DNA of 6,052 nt from Burkholderiaceae bacterium (GTDB lineage: Bacteria; Pseudomonadota; Gammaproteobacteria; Burkholderiales; Burkholderiaceae), in contig CANHLB010000118.1 in NCBI GenBank assembly GCA_947461335.1, positions 1 through 6,052 of the forward strand, in the 5' to 3' direction. This document shows, one piece after another, positions 1-5,867 of the stretch (the stretch's first letter is position 1; every line of letters begins with the position of its first letter). Under the pieces are notes generated by a model. The model was not told where the DNA came from, ran no database searches, and worked only from the letters and a program-made list of their open reading frames with translations. A program made the position numbers and the translations under genes.

Positions 1-102
1 AGGTGCCCATCCTTGACTTGGGTGGGAGCTAACAAACTCCGCCAGAATTTTTGTGACTGGTGGGGCGTTCAGATCAGCTGCTGCAGCGATAGCGTGAGAC
101 AT
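1..102 (-). CDS. MmgE/PrpD family protein, N-terminal fragment (partial)
   Basis: The minus strand opens with ATG at 102-100 and runs 34 codons to the window edge without a stop. The visible protein starts MSHAIAAAADLNAPPVTKIL and continues with AEFVSSHPSQGW. The pattern 'T-x-I-L-A-x-F-V...HPS-x-GW' resembles the N-terminus of MmgE/PrpD proteins, the family of 2-methylcitrate dehydratase and aconitate decarboxylase-like enzymes. A Shine-Dalgarno-like AGGA lies about 8 bases upstream. The gene begins 50 bp after the stop of the Bug/TctC gene on the same strand with no hairpin between them, so the two are probably cotranscribed. Bug and MmgE/PrpD genes are often neighbours in Burkholderiales, which supports the call. 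Only 34 residues are visible, so the catalytic region cannot be checked and the substrate is unknown. Confidence 0.6.
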   Translation of the reverse strand, partial: MSHAIAAAADLNAPPVTKILAEFVSSHPSQGWAP

Positions 103-152
103 GTGATTTCCTATAAATGGTAAGAATATAAAGAGTAGTTAAATAGATTAAA

Positions 153-1154
153 TCAGTCGATTTCAATATTGCGATCTTTAGCCACTTTAGCCCAACGTGC
201 AATATCGTCTTTGATGTAGCTGCCAAATTGGTTTGGTGTCATTGGCATTAATGTCATGGCCTCACTCGTCATTTTTTCTGAGAAGTCAGGCAAGGCCAGC
301 ACTTGATTCAGTTCTGTATTTAATTTTGCAACGATTGCAGGCGGCAAATTAGCAGGGCCAACTACGCCATACCATTGCTGACCATCAAAACCGCTGTATC
401 CCAATTCTTTAAAGGTAGGAATAGTGGGTGCTGCTGGACTTCGTTTAGCTCCGGTTACAGCAAGGCCACGAACACGATTGGAGTTGATATATGGCAAGCC
501 TGCAAATAGAGTGGGGAACATCGCCTGAGTCTGACCAGCTAATAAGTCAGTATAAGCAGGGCCTACACCACGGTATGGTACGTGCACCATAAATATTCCT
601 GCGGCCAATTTCAATTGCTCCATACCCAGATGAGTAAGGGTGCCAGGACCTGCTGAGCCGTAACTCAGTTTGGCAGGGTTCTTTTTGGCGTAATCAATAA
701 ATTCTTTAAAGTTTTTAATCGGTAGCTCTGGATTAACGATTAATACGTTTGGTGTGGCACCAATCATGCCAATGGGTGTGAAGTCCTTAATTGCATCGTA
801 AGGAAGCTTACGAACTGCAGGGTTGGTGCCATGAGTGCCTACATAGGCGATCATCAATGTATAGCCATCAGCTGGCGCTTTTGCAACTGCTTGGGAGGCA
901 ATAGAGCCACCCCCACCACCCACATTCTCAACTACGACTGTTTGACCAAGAGAGCGGGAGAGTTTTTCTGCGACTGCTCTAGCAATATTATCGAGTCCTC
1001 CACCTGCGGCAACAGGGGCTATGAGCTTAATGGGTTTAAGCGGGTAGCTTGTAGCAGCATTTTGCGCCTGTGCCCCTATGCTAATAGTTAAACTAGCAAT
1101 AGTGGCAATACAGGATAAAAAAATCGGCTGTGGCCGATTTCTCGTTTTAGACAT
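153..1154 (-). CDS. Bug/TctC-family tripartite tricarboxylate transporter substrate-binding protein
   Basis: This 333-residue protein is a periplasmic solute-binding protein of the Bug family, which captures carboxylates or other small ligands for TctAB-type transporters or sensors. Residues 1-30 form a Sec signal peptide: a basic start (K3, R5, R7), a hydrophobic stretch at about 11-27, and an AQA/Q cleavage site after A30. Family hallmarks are the glycine-rich ligand loop AAGGGLDNIAR (49-59), ADGYT near 95-99, LPYD (117-120) and HVPYRGVGPAY (191-201). The length is typical. No other start fits, because the signal peptide needs the N-terminal basic residues; the ribosome site ahead of the ATG is weak. 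It leads a leftward unit with the probable MmgE/PrpD gene. No TctA or TctB gene is visible, so it may serve a transporter encoded elsewhere. A hairpin plus T-run lies in codons 5-15 (separate entry). Family assignment is very secure; the ligand is unknown. Confidence 0.95.
   Translation of the reverse strand: MSKTRNRPQPIFLSCIATIASLTISIGAQAQNAATSYPLKPIKLIAPVAAGGGLDNIARAVAEKLSRSLGQTVVVENVGGGGGSIASQAVAKAPADGYTLMIAYVGTHGTNPAVRKLPYDAIKDFTPIGMIGATPNVLIVNPELPIKNFKEFIDYAKKNPAKLSYGSAGPGTLTHLGMEQLKLAAGIFMVHVPYRGVGPAYTDLLAGQTQAMFPTLFAGLPYINSNRVRGLAVTGAKRSPAAPTIPTFKELGYSGFDGQQWYGVVGPANLPPAIVAKLNTELNQVLALPDFSEKMTSEAMTLMPMTPNQFGSYIKDDIARWAKVAKDRNIEID
1114..1140 (-). terminator. terminator-shaped hairpin inside the 5' coding end of the Bug gene
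   Basis: Read on the minus strand, 1140-1121 is a perfect 8-bp inverted repeat, AAATCGGC-CACA-GCCGATTT, with a four-base loop. It runs straight into more T residues, giving seven T in a row, then ATCC. This is the shape of a rho-independent terminator in the direction of transcription, but it lies in codons 5-15, inside the signal peptide. It could act as an attenuator or slow translation initiation, or it could be a chance product of the coding sequence. Only the structure is seen; the function is inferred. Confidence 0.4.
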
Positions 1155-1245
1155 GTCTCAAATCCAGATTATTGTGATGTATTAAGGTAATCTTATGAAG
1201 TAATTTTACTATTGATGACGAATCTATTTTGATTAAGGAAATACC

Positions 1246-1548
1246 ATGATTTTGGAACATTGCGACATAGAAATTGACCCAGCTAAGCAAAAAGAGTTTG
1301 AAGAGGCTATTTTGCGGGGAGTGGATACAGTGATCTCTAAGGCAAAGGGCTTTAAGGGATACAAGGTAAATCACAGTATGGAAACCCCATCCCGCTACTT
1401 ATTACTGATTTACTGGGATAGTCTTGAGAGTCATACGGTAGATTTTCGTGGATCTACAGCCTTTGCAGATTGGCGTGCCATTGTTGGCCCTTTCTTTGCA
1501 AAGCCTCCGCATGTAGAGCATATGACCTTGGTCGGCAAATCAACTTAA
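1246..1548 (+). CDS. antibiotic biosynthesis monooxygenase (ABM) family protein
   Basis: This 100-residue protein looks like a member of the ABM/dimeric alpha-beta barrel fold group: small ferredoxin-like proteins that dimerise and include quinol monooxygenases and many members of unknown function. Visible features are the first strand MILEHCDIEI (1-10), a helix with FEEAI (18-22) and VISKAKGFKGY (29-39), a second strand pair RYLLLIYWDSLESH (50-63), and the conserved-looking DFRGSTAFADWRAIVGPFF (66-84). The start is well fixed by AAGGAA at 1235-1240, five bases ahead of the ATG. It stands alone on the plus strand, diverging from the Bug gene and converging on trhO with only 5 bp between stops. 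The 91-bp upstream gap shows no convincing -35/-10 pair, although promoters for both directions should lie there. An enzymatic role is uncertain because many family members have no known substrate. Confidence 0.85.
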   Translation: MILEHCDIEIDPAKQKEFEEAILRGVDTVISKAKGFKGYKVNHSMETPSRYLLLIYWDSLESHTVDFRGSTAFADWRAIVGPFFAKPPHVEHMTLVGKST

Positions 1549-1574
1549 ATGACCTAACCCGCCTTAAGTTTTTT
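1542..1574 (+). terminator. weak inverted repeat with T-run at the convergent gene junction
   Basis: AACTTAA (1542-1548) pairs perfectly with TTAAGTT (1564-1570), separated by 15 bases and followed by more T, for six T in all. It covers the stop codon of the ABM gene and the last codons of trhO, where a terminator is expected. The stem is AT-rich and the loop is long, so it would be weak. On the minus strand the trailing T-run is poor. Confidence 0.25.
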
Positions 1575-2324
1575 CCTAATCGAGTGCTCGATTGGAATGG
1601 AGTTGAGAGTGGGCTCAAGAGCTTCACGTTCATCAAAGACAAAGCAACTGCCTTTGTAGTGTGCAGAGCCTACTTCCTCAAAATACTTGAGGATGCCGCC
1701 TTCTAATTGATAGCTATGTTGCATACCAATCTCGCGCATATAGAGTCCTGATTTTTCACAACGAATTCCGCCAGTACAAAAGCTCACTAAGGTTTTGTCT
1801 GCAAGTGCTTCTTTATGTGCTGAAATTGCTTTAGGAAATTGGGTAAACTTTTCAATATTAAAGTGCAGAGCATTTTCAAAGGTACCGTACTCTACTTCAA
1901 AGGCATTTCGAGTATCTACCATGACTACAGGGCGTCCTGAGTCATCGGTACCGCGATCAAGCCACTCTTGTAATTTTTTAGGTGTAATGAAATTGGCGCG
2001 ACCCTCTTCTGGCCGAATCATCGGGTGGTTCATGCGGATGATTTCATTTTTGATTTTGATCAACATCTTTTTGAAGGGTTGCTCCTCAGACCAACTTTCT
2101 TTTGTTTCGAGGGCCTTAAAGCGAGAGTCAGCTCGCAACCAATCCAAAAAGCCACGTAACTCAGGTTCTTTTCCAGCCAGAAAGAGATTAATTCCCTCGC
2201 CAGTGAGCAAAATGGTGCCTTTAAGCTCTCTAGCCTTACATTCATTCTGTATTTTGGTGCGCAATTCTGGCAGGCCATCAAGGCTGACAAATAAATATGC
2301 GGCAATATTCAAAATAGACTTCAT
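1554..2324 (-). CDS. trhO: tRNA uridine(34) hydroxylase TrhO, rhodanese-domain protein (YceA/UPF0176 family)
   Basis: TrhO makes 5-hydroxyuridine at the wobble position U34 of certain tRNAs in an oxygen-dependent reaction, the first step toward cmo5U/mo5U. With the preferred start the protein has 256 residues. It has an N-terminal UPF0176 domain (NIAAYLFVSLDGLPELR; LKGTILLTGEGINLFLAG) and then a rhodanese domain: VVMVDTRNAFEVEYGTF, the active-site loop SFCTGGIRCEKSG with the catalytic-type cysteine at about residue 183 and a second at 189, then YQLEGGILKYFEEVG and CFVFDER. I chose ATG at 2324 because a purine-rich GAGAGAG lies just upstream and the protein then starts MKSILNIAAY, as expected for the family. 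A GTG at 2339 would add five residues. It is shorter than the roughly 350-residue E. coli enzyme and ends soon after FVFDER, lacking the cysteine-rich tail. It diverges from the second Bug gene. Confidence 0.93.
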   Translation of the reverse strand: MKSILNIAAYLFVSLDGLPELRTKIQNECKARELKGTILLTGEGINLFLAGKEPELRGFLDWLRADSRFKALETKESWSEEQPFKKMLIKIKNEIIRMNHPMIRPEEGRANFITPKKLQEWLDRGTDDSGRPVVMVDTRNAFEVEYGTFENALHFNIEKFTQFPKAISAHKEALADKTLVSFCTGGIRCEKSGLYMREIGMQHSYQLEGGILKYFEEVGSAHYKGSCFVFDEREALEPTLNSIPIEHSIRKKLKAG

Positions 2325-2412
2325 TTTCTCTCTCTTCACGCTACTTCACCATTATCGAACAAATGGGCTATAGGGGTGTTAATCTTGAGGTCTTATGCAA
2401 AGGAGACAAGCC
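2325..2412. promoter_or_regulatory. divergent promoter region between trhO and the second Bug gene
   Basis: This 88-bp gap separates two divergent starts and must hold promoters for both. On the plus strand TTCACC (2345-2350) and TATAGG (2369-2374) are 18 bases apart, a loose match to a sigma-70 promoter. On the minus strand GATAAT (2356-2351) is a good -10 for trhO but lacks a clear -35. Both predictions are weak and made by eye. Confidence 0.3.
2400..2405 (+). promoter_or_regulatory. strong ribosome binding site deciding the start of the second Bug gene
   Basis: AAGGAG sits seven bases ahead of ATG 2413 and is close to the ideal Shine-Dalgarno sequence. An in-frame ATG at 2395 lies upstream of it with a weaker GAGG, but using that start would place this strong site inside the coding region. 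Confidence 0.75.
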
Positions 2413-3414
2413 ATGCTGTATTTAGTAAAAATAGCCAAAAGAGCCCTGTTTATAGCCTTAATGACTCTGGGAACCGGAAGTCTAGTTCTGGCTCAAAGCA
2501 CTGGAGTGGGGACTTGGCCCACCCAAAAACCGATTCGTCTGATTGCAGTATTTCCACCCGGTGGATCAGTAGATCAAGTGGCTCGTGTTCTTGCACCAGT
2601 TTTGCAAGCAGAATTAAAGCAAAACGTGATTGTTGAAAATATTGGCGGGGCATCTGGTGTGATTGGTACTTCCGCAATGACAAGGGCTGATCCGGACGGC
2701 TATACCTTTGCGGTAGTGTTTGATACTCATGGCGTCAATCCAAGTCTTAAAGATAAACTTCCCTATGACACCATTAAAGATATTGCACCTGTCATTTTGG
2801 TGGGTACTTCCCCAATGGTATTGGTGGCAAGTAAGAACTCAGGCATCACAAGTTTCAAACAACTTGCAGAAATGTCTAAGTCGGGTAAACAATTTAGCTA
2901 TGGCTCTATTGGCATTGGCAGCTTAGGCCACCTAGCAATGGCGCGCCTTGCTAAGCAAGCAGGCTTTGATTGGAACCACATTCCCTATCGCGGTGGTGGA
3001 CCCTTAATGCAAGATGCGCTTGGTGGGCAGGTGCAGTTGGCGATTGGCTCAGAGTTTTTGGTTAAGCCGCATATTGAGAGTGGCAGCTTAATTCCGTTGG
3101 TGATTACAACTACCAAAAGAGTTCCCGGATTACCGAATGTACCAACAGTTGCTGAAAGTGGTTTTCCTGGATTTAGTGCTCCAGCTTGGTGGGCAGTCTT
3201 AGCCCCAGGCAAGACGCCAACAGCCATTGTGGATGCGATGAACAAGGCTTTGAATAAGGCTTTGAAAACTCCAGTAGTTGCCGAGAAATTTAAATCTCAA
3301 GGAATTGAAATTGTTGGAGGCACTCCAGAAACTGCGCGTGACTTCATTGGCAAGCAAATTGGTATTTGGGGTAAGTTCGTAATCGAGAACAATATTAAAG
3401 AAGCTAGCCAATAG
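2413..3414 (+). CDS. Bug/TctC-family tripartite tricarboxylate transporter substrate-binding protein (second copy)
   Basis: This 333-residue periplasmic binding protein belongs to the same family as the product of 153-1154 but is a clearly diverged paralogue, so it probably binds a different ligand. From the ATG at 2413 it has a signal peptide with K6, K9 and R10, a hydrophobic core at about 11-25, and a VLA/Q cleavage site after A27. Family motifs are FPPGGSVDQVAR (47-58), DPDGYTF (93-99), LPYDTIKDIAPV (116-127), HIPYRGGGP (189-197) and a C-terminal WWAVLAPGKTP segment. ATG 2413 is favoured by the AAGGAG site; ATG 2395 would add six residues (MQRRQA). It leads a rightward run with the CMD-like gene 9 bp downstream and the methyltransferase after that. 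No transporter membrane subunit is nearby. The ligand cannot be told from the sequence. Confidence 0.95.
   Translation: MLYLVKIAKRALFIALMTLGTGSLVLAQSTGVGTWPTQKPIRLIAVFPPGGSVDQVARVLAPVLQAELKQNVIVENIGGASGVIGTSAMTRADPDGYTFAVVFDTHGVNPSLKDKLPYDTIKDIAPVILVGTSPMVLVASKNSGITSFKQLAEMSKSGKQFSYGSIGIGSLGHLAMARLAKQAGFDWNHIPYRGGGPLMQDALGGQVQLAIGSEFLVKPHIESGSLIPLVITTTKRVPGLPNVPTVAESGFPGFSAPAWWAVLAPGKTPTAIVDAMNKALNKALKTPVVAEKFKSQGIEIVGGTPETARDFIGKQIGIWGKFVIENNIKEASQ
3244..3267 (+). repeat. 12-bp tandem duplication inside the second Bug gene
   Basis: AAGGCTTTGAAT is followed directly by AAGGCTTTGAAA, two near-identical 12-base units encoding KALN-KALK. The reading frame is kept and helices in this part of Bug proteins are often repetitive, so it is probably a neutral slippage product or chance. 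Confidence 0.5.
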
Positions 3415-3423
3415 AAAGTGCCT

Positions 3424-3975
3424 ATGTCTGAACGTTTAATTCCTTATCAACCGATGGATTTGGCAGAGCCTGCTGAACTAGTGGCCGCTATTCGCGAAAG
3501 GCGTGGCGGTCAGTTTATCAACTTAGATCGTATGCTCTTACACAGCGTACCAATCGCTAAGGGCTGGAATCATTTCGTTGGTGAAATCCGCAACAACCTT
3601 TCTTTAGATCCTAAGTTGCGTGAGTTAGCCATGTGTGGCGTAGCTGTACTGAATGGTGCGGAGTATGAATTTTTTCATCATGCACCTCCTTTTAAGAAGG
3701 CCGGTGGCACTGAAGAGCAAGTCCAGGGACTCAGATTGATTGGTCAAGCCAGTTTTCCAAGAAATCTTTTTACACAACTAGAAAATGACGCAACGGATTT
3801 AACGTTTCAGATGACGCGCAATATCAAGGTCGATCCTGAATTGATGAAACGCTTACAAAAAGAACTCGGTAGTACCAATACAGTAGAGCTGGTAACCGTG
3901 GTAGCTGCTTACAATATGGTGTCTCGTTTCTTGATCGCTTTGGACATTCATCCAGAAGATCACCCTCCGGCTTGA
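3424..3975 (+). CDS. carboxymuconolactone decarboxylase (CMD) family protein lacking redox cysteines
   Basis: With the start at ATG 3424 this is a 183-residue soluble protein of the CMD/AhpD-like all-helical family. The core runs from about residue 38 to 100: LHSVPIAKGWNHFVGEIRNN, LRELAMCGVAVLNGAEYEFFHHAPPFKKAGGTEEQV. The stretch AEYEFFHHA (79-87) matches the family's metal/active-site-like E-Y-E-x3-H pattern. AhpD peroxidases carry a C-x2-C motif here; this protein has none, and its only cysteine (C71) is elsewhere, so AhpD-type peroxidase activity is unlikely. ATG 3424 is preferred over GTG 3418 because a GAAAG element lies five bases ahead of it and the GTG has no ribosome site. It is 9 bp after the Bug gene and 7 bp before the methyltransferase gene, so it is probably cotranscribed. 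Related proteins occur in aromatic or gamma-lactone catabolism, but the substrate is not evident. Confidence 0.88.
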   Translation: MSERLIPYQPMDLAEPAELVAAIRERRGGQFINLDRMLLHSVPIAKGWNHFVGEIRNNLSLDPKLRELAMCGVAVLNGAEYEFFHHAPPFKKAGGTEEQVQGLRLIGQASFPRNLFTQLENDATDLTFQMTRNIKVDPELMKRLQKELGSTNTVELVTVVAAYNMVSRFLIALDIHPEDHPPA

Positions 3976-3982
3976 TGTTCTA

Positions 3983-5140
3983 ATGATTCATTGGAGGGAA
4001 GGTGAGCAATCTTATTCTGCAAAGTGGCATTCAGAAAATGGTATTGCGCCTCATAAAAAAGTTCAGATTGCAGACGACACCCTCACAGCGGATACAGCTT
4101 ACCGCTTGGCATGTGAGGGTACAGCGATGCTCTACAAGGGTGATTTTCAGAATGCCAGACAACTTCTGCAGGCTTTAGTCAGAAGAGTTGATAAGCCATC
4201 CAAAAAATCTTCTAGAGTCGACAGAGTTGCAAAAGAGAAAACAAAAAGTCCTCTAGATGCTTTTAATCTCCATCGCCTAGCGCAGTCACAAAGGGCGCGT
4301 ATTTTAGGGATGGTGCTCATCCCAATCAATGCTGACCACAGTATTTCATTAAGGCGCGCACCCGATGTAGCGCGGGCCTGTTTTGAGGTATTTGGAGAGC
4401 AGACAGAACCTTATGTGATATCTCTCAGGGAATTGCTCGGCGTCATTAGTGCTCATGAGTGGCGCAAGAAAGGCGTACCAGTTTTAGCTAGGGACGATGA
4501 AGAGATTCGTATTCATCCGCACTATGGGGTGTTCTCTCCAATCCGTGGGGAATATATTGAATTGGTTCTCAAAGCACCATTACCAGTCGCCATTCAGAAG
4601 GAATCGATTGCATTTGATATTGGCGTGGGAACAGGCGTCCTATCCGTTGTGCTGGCAATGCGAGAAATTAAACAGATTATCGGAACCGATCAAGATGATC
4701 GTGCCATAAGTTGTGCCAAGGAAAATATCAAGCGCTTAAAATTAAACGAGCAGATTGCAATTTTCAAGACCCATTTATTTCCAGAAGGAAAGGCAGCGCT
4801 CATTGTTTGCAATCCACCATGGCTACCAGCAAGACCTAGCTCTTCACTAGAGCATGCTGTATATGACCCGGAGAGCCAAATGCTAAAAGGGTTCTTAAGT
4901 AAGCTAAAGGATCACCTATTGCCTGGTGGTGAGGGCTGGCTCATTCTTTCTGATCTTGCCGAGCATTTAGCTTTACGTAGTAGAGAAGAATTACTTGCTT
5001 GGATCGAAGCCGCTGGCTTGAAAGTAATCGCACGTTTAGATACCAAACCACAACATCAAAAGGCATTTGATAAAACAGATGCACTGTATGCTGCGAGATC
5101 TAAAGAAGTCACTTCTCTCTGGCGTTTAGCTTCAAAGTAA
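3983..5140 (+). CDS. class I SAM-dependent methyltransferase with NPPW motif and long N-terminal region
   Basis: The 385-residue protein carries a Rossmann-fold methyltransferase in its second half. The SAM-binding motif I is AFDIGVGTGVLSVVLA (210-225), the acidic ribose contact is probably D235 in GTDQDD, and the catalytic NPPW is at 277-280 in IVCNPPWLPA. NPPW/NPPY methylases act on amide or ring nitrogens in proteins, RNA or DNA, like PrmC/HemK or RlmG-type enzymes, so an N-methyltransferase role is likely but the target is unknown. Residues about 30-70 (DDTLTADTAYRLACEGTAML, then DFQNARQLLQAL) and 90-200 form an N-terminal domain that may bind the target; 70-90 is a lysine/serine-rich probable linker. 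HPHYGVFSPIRGEYIEL (178-194) leads into the catalytic fold as in related enzymes. No ribosome site precedes the ATG, so translational coupling to the CMD-like gene 7 bp upstream is plausible. It is the last gene of its run. Confidence 0.88.
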   Translation: MIHWREGEQSYSAKWHSENGIAPHKKVQIADDTLTADTAYRLACEGTAMLYKGDFQNARQLLQALVRRVDKPSKKSSRVDRVAKEKTKSPLDAFNLHRLAQSQRARILGMVLIPINADHSISLRRAPDVARACFEVFGEQTEPYVISLRELLGVISAHEWRKKGVPVLARDDEEIRIHPHYGVFSPIRGEYIELVLKAPLPVAIQKESIAFDIGVGTGVLSVVLAMREIKQIIGTDQDDRAISCAKENIKRLKLNEQIAIFKTHLFPEGKAALIVCNPPWLPARPSSSLEHAVYDPESQMLKGFLSKLKDHLLPGGEGWLILSDLAEHLALRSREELLAWIEAAGLKVIARLDTKPQHQKAFDKTDALYAARSKEVTSLWRLASK

Positions 5141-5187
5141 TACCACATCAAATAGCCCTATAAGACCCGTCCCCATTGGGATTATGG

Positions 5188-5216
5188 TTGTTAATCAACT
5201 GCATCACCCTTAAAAT
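5188..5216 (+). promoter_or_regulatory. putative sigma-70 promoter for tonB-hemP
   Basis: TTGTTA (5188-5193) and TAAAAT (5211-5216) are separated by exactly 17 bases, with four and five matches to the sigma-70 consensus. This is the best promoter-like pair seen in the window. It would start transcription near 5223, leaving about 75 bases of leader ahead of tonB. The -35 element lies inside an imperfect 13-base palindrome, GTTGTTAATCAAC (5187-5199). No clear terminator follows the methyltransferase, so read-through from that run cannot be excluded. Confidence 0.5.
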
Positions 5217-5222
5217 CGTTGA

Positions 5223-5234
5223 GAACTATAGTTC
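5223..5234. promoter_or_regulatory. perfect 12-bp palindrome GAACTATAGTTC at the predicted tonB start site
   Basis: The sequence equals its own reverse complement over 12 bases and overlaps the expected transcription start of the tonB promoter. That position suits a repressor operator. It does not match the Fur consensus, so the regulator is unknown. Its central TATAGT could also serve as a -10 hexamer, but no -35 lies at the right distance. Confidence 0.4.
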
Positions 5235-5258
5235 ATTACTGTAAGTCTTGTCAGTAAG

Positions 5259-5276
5259 TGAGCATCATTTTTCTCA
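5259..5276. promoter_or_regulatory. possible weak Fur-like inverted repeat in the tonB leader
   Basis: TGAGCA (5259-5264) and TTCTCA (5271-5276) form an inverted repeat with one mismatch around six bases. Half-sites of this type (TGAGAA/TTCTCA) occur in Fur boxes, and Fur control would suit tonB-hemP. The spacing is three bases longer than a canonical 15-bp Fur core, so the match is poor. Confidence 0.2.
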
Positions 5277-5297
5277 TTGATAGTTTAAGGAAGTCAT

Positions 5298-5864
5298 TTG
5301 CTCTGTAGCTTGTTTCCTAGAAATGCATTGCTCATTTCAGGTGTAGTGACCTCTCATTTATTGGTTTTACTAGGGCTTTTATCAGCACCTCTCATGAGAG
5401 TTCATCCATATGCGCCAGAGCCTCTTATAGTTAGCTTGTTAGGTGATAGTGCGACATCATCTTTGCGTAAAAAATCTGATGCTTCACCTCTAGCAAGAGC
5501 ATCATCAAATGCCAAAAGTTACAACTCAAGCCTTCCTAATGAATCCCATGCATTTGGCGATAGCCAGGGGAATGGCCATTCAGGAAATGGGTCTGCTAGA
5601 TCAGCGATGCATAGTCCTAAACCCCATTATCCGCTGGCGAGTAGGCGACTTAGAGAGCAGGGTTTAGTGATAGTGAGGTTATGCGTAAACGAACAAGGCA
5701 TTGTGGATCAGGCTGATGTCACTAAAAGCTCAGGCTTTGAGGGCTTGGATCAATCCGCCCTCAAAGCCCTAGTGTTATGGAGATTTTCACCAATGAAATC
5801 ATCTGCCATCAGCGTTTCTTCGCAGTGCTTTCAGACTCCCGTTCAATTTACTTTAGAGGGTTAG
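5298..5864 (+). CDS. tonB: TonB energy-transducing protein, short form
   Basis: TonB links the ExbB-ExbD proton-driven motor of the inner membrane to outer-membrane receptors for haem, siderophores and other ligands. This 188-residue protein has one N-terminal membrane anchor (about 11-33, LLISGVVTSHLLVLLGLL) with a histidine at position 20, where E. coli TonB has its essential H20. The C-terminal TonB domain (about 110-187) shows HYPLASRRLREQGLVIVRL, V-x-E-x-G, VTKSSGFEGLDQSALKAL and WRFSP. The middle (51-106) is rich in Ser, Asn and Gly and holds only two prolines, unlike the usual Pro-Glu/Pro-Lys spacer. The start is TTG 5298, with AAGGA at 5287-5291 six bases upstream; a later start would cut into the anchor. 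hemP follows 3 bp after the stop. No exbB or exbD is in the window. Confidence 0.92.
   Translation: MLCSLFPRNALLISGVVTSHLLVLLGLLSAPLMRVHPYAPEPLIVSLLGDSATSSLRKKSDASPLARASSNAKSYNSSLPNESHAFGDSQGNGHSGNGSARSAMHSPKPHYPLASRRLREQGLVIVRLCVNEQGIVDQADVTKSSGFEGLDQSALKALVLWRFSPMKSSAISVSSQCFQTPVQFTLEG
5855..5860 (+). promoter_or_regulatory. ribosome binding site for hemP, inside the end of tonB
   Basis: AGAGGG lies in the last codons of tonB, seven bases before the TTG at 5868. Its good spacing supports the unusual TTG start of hemP and suggests that the two genes are translated in a coupled way. Confidence 0.65.
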
Positions 5865-5867
5865 TAT

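Noticed and set aside
831..1091. An 86-codon open frame on the plus strand opposite the first Bug gene
   Set aside because: It is antisense to a well-supported signal-peptide and ligand-loop region and its translation shows no family features.
1199..1210. AGTAA-TT-TTACT inverted repeat in the gap between the first Bug gene and the ABM gene
   Set aside because: Five-base AT-rich arms are expected by chance here, and no promoter elements could be anchored to it.
1795..2373. A 192-codon open frame on the plus strand opposite trhO
   Set aside because: It lies almost wholly antisense to a gene with clear family motifs, its translation is low in recognisable structure, and it has no ribosome site.
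2985..3411. Open frames on the minus strand opposite the second Bug gene
   Set aside because: They are antisense shadows of a convincing coding sequence, with no independent motifs or ribosome sites.
5170..5183. TCCC-CATT-GGGA as a terminator after the methyltransferase gene
   Set aside because: The stem is only four base pairs and no T-run follows.
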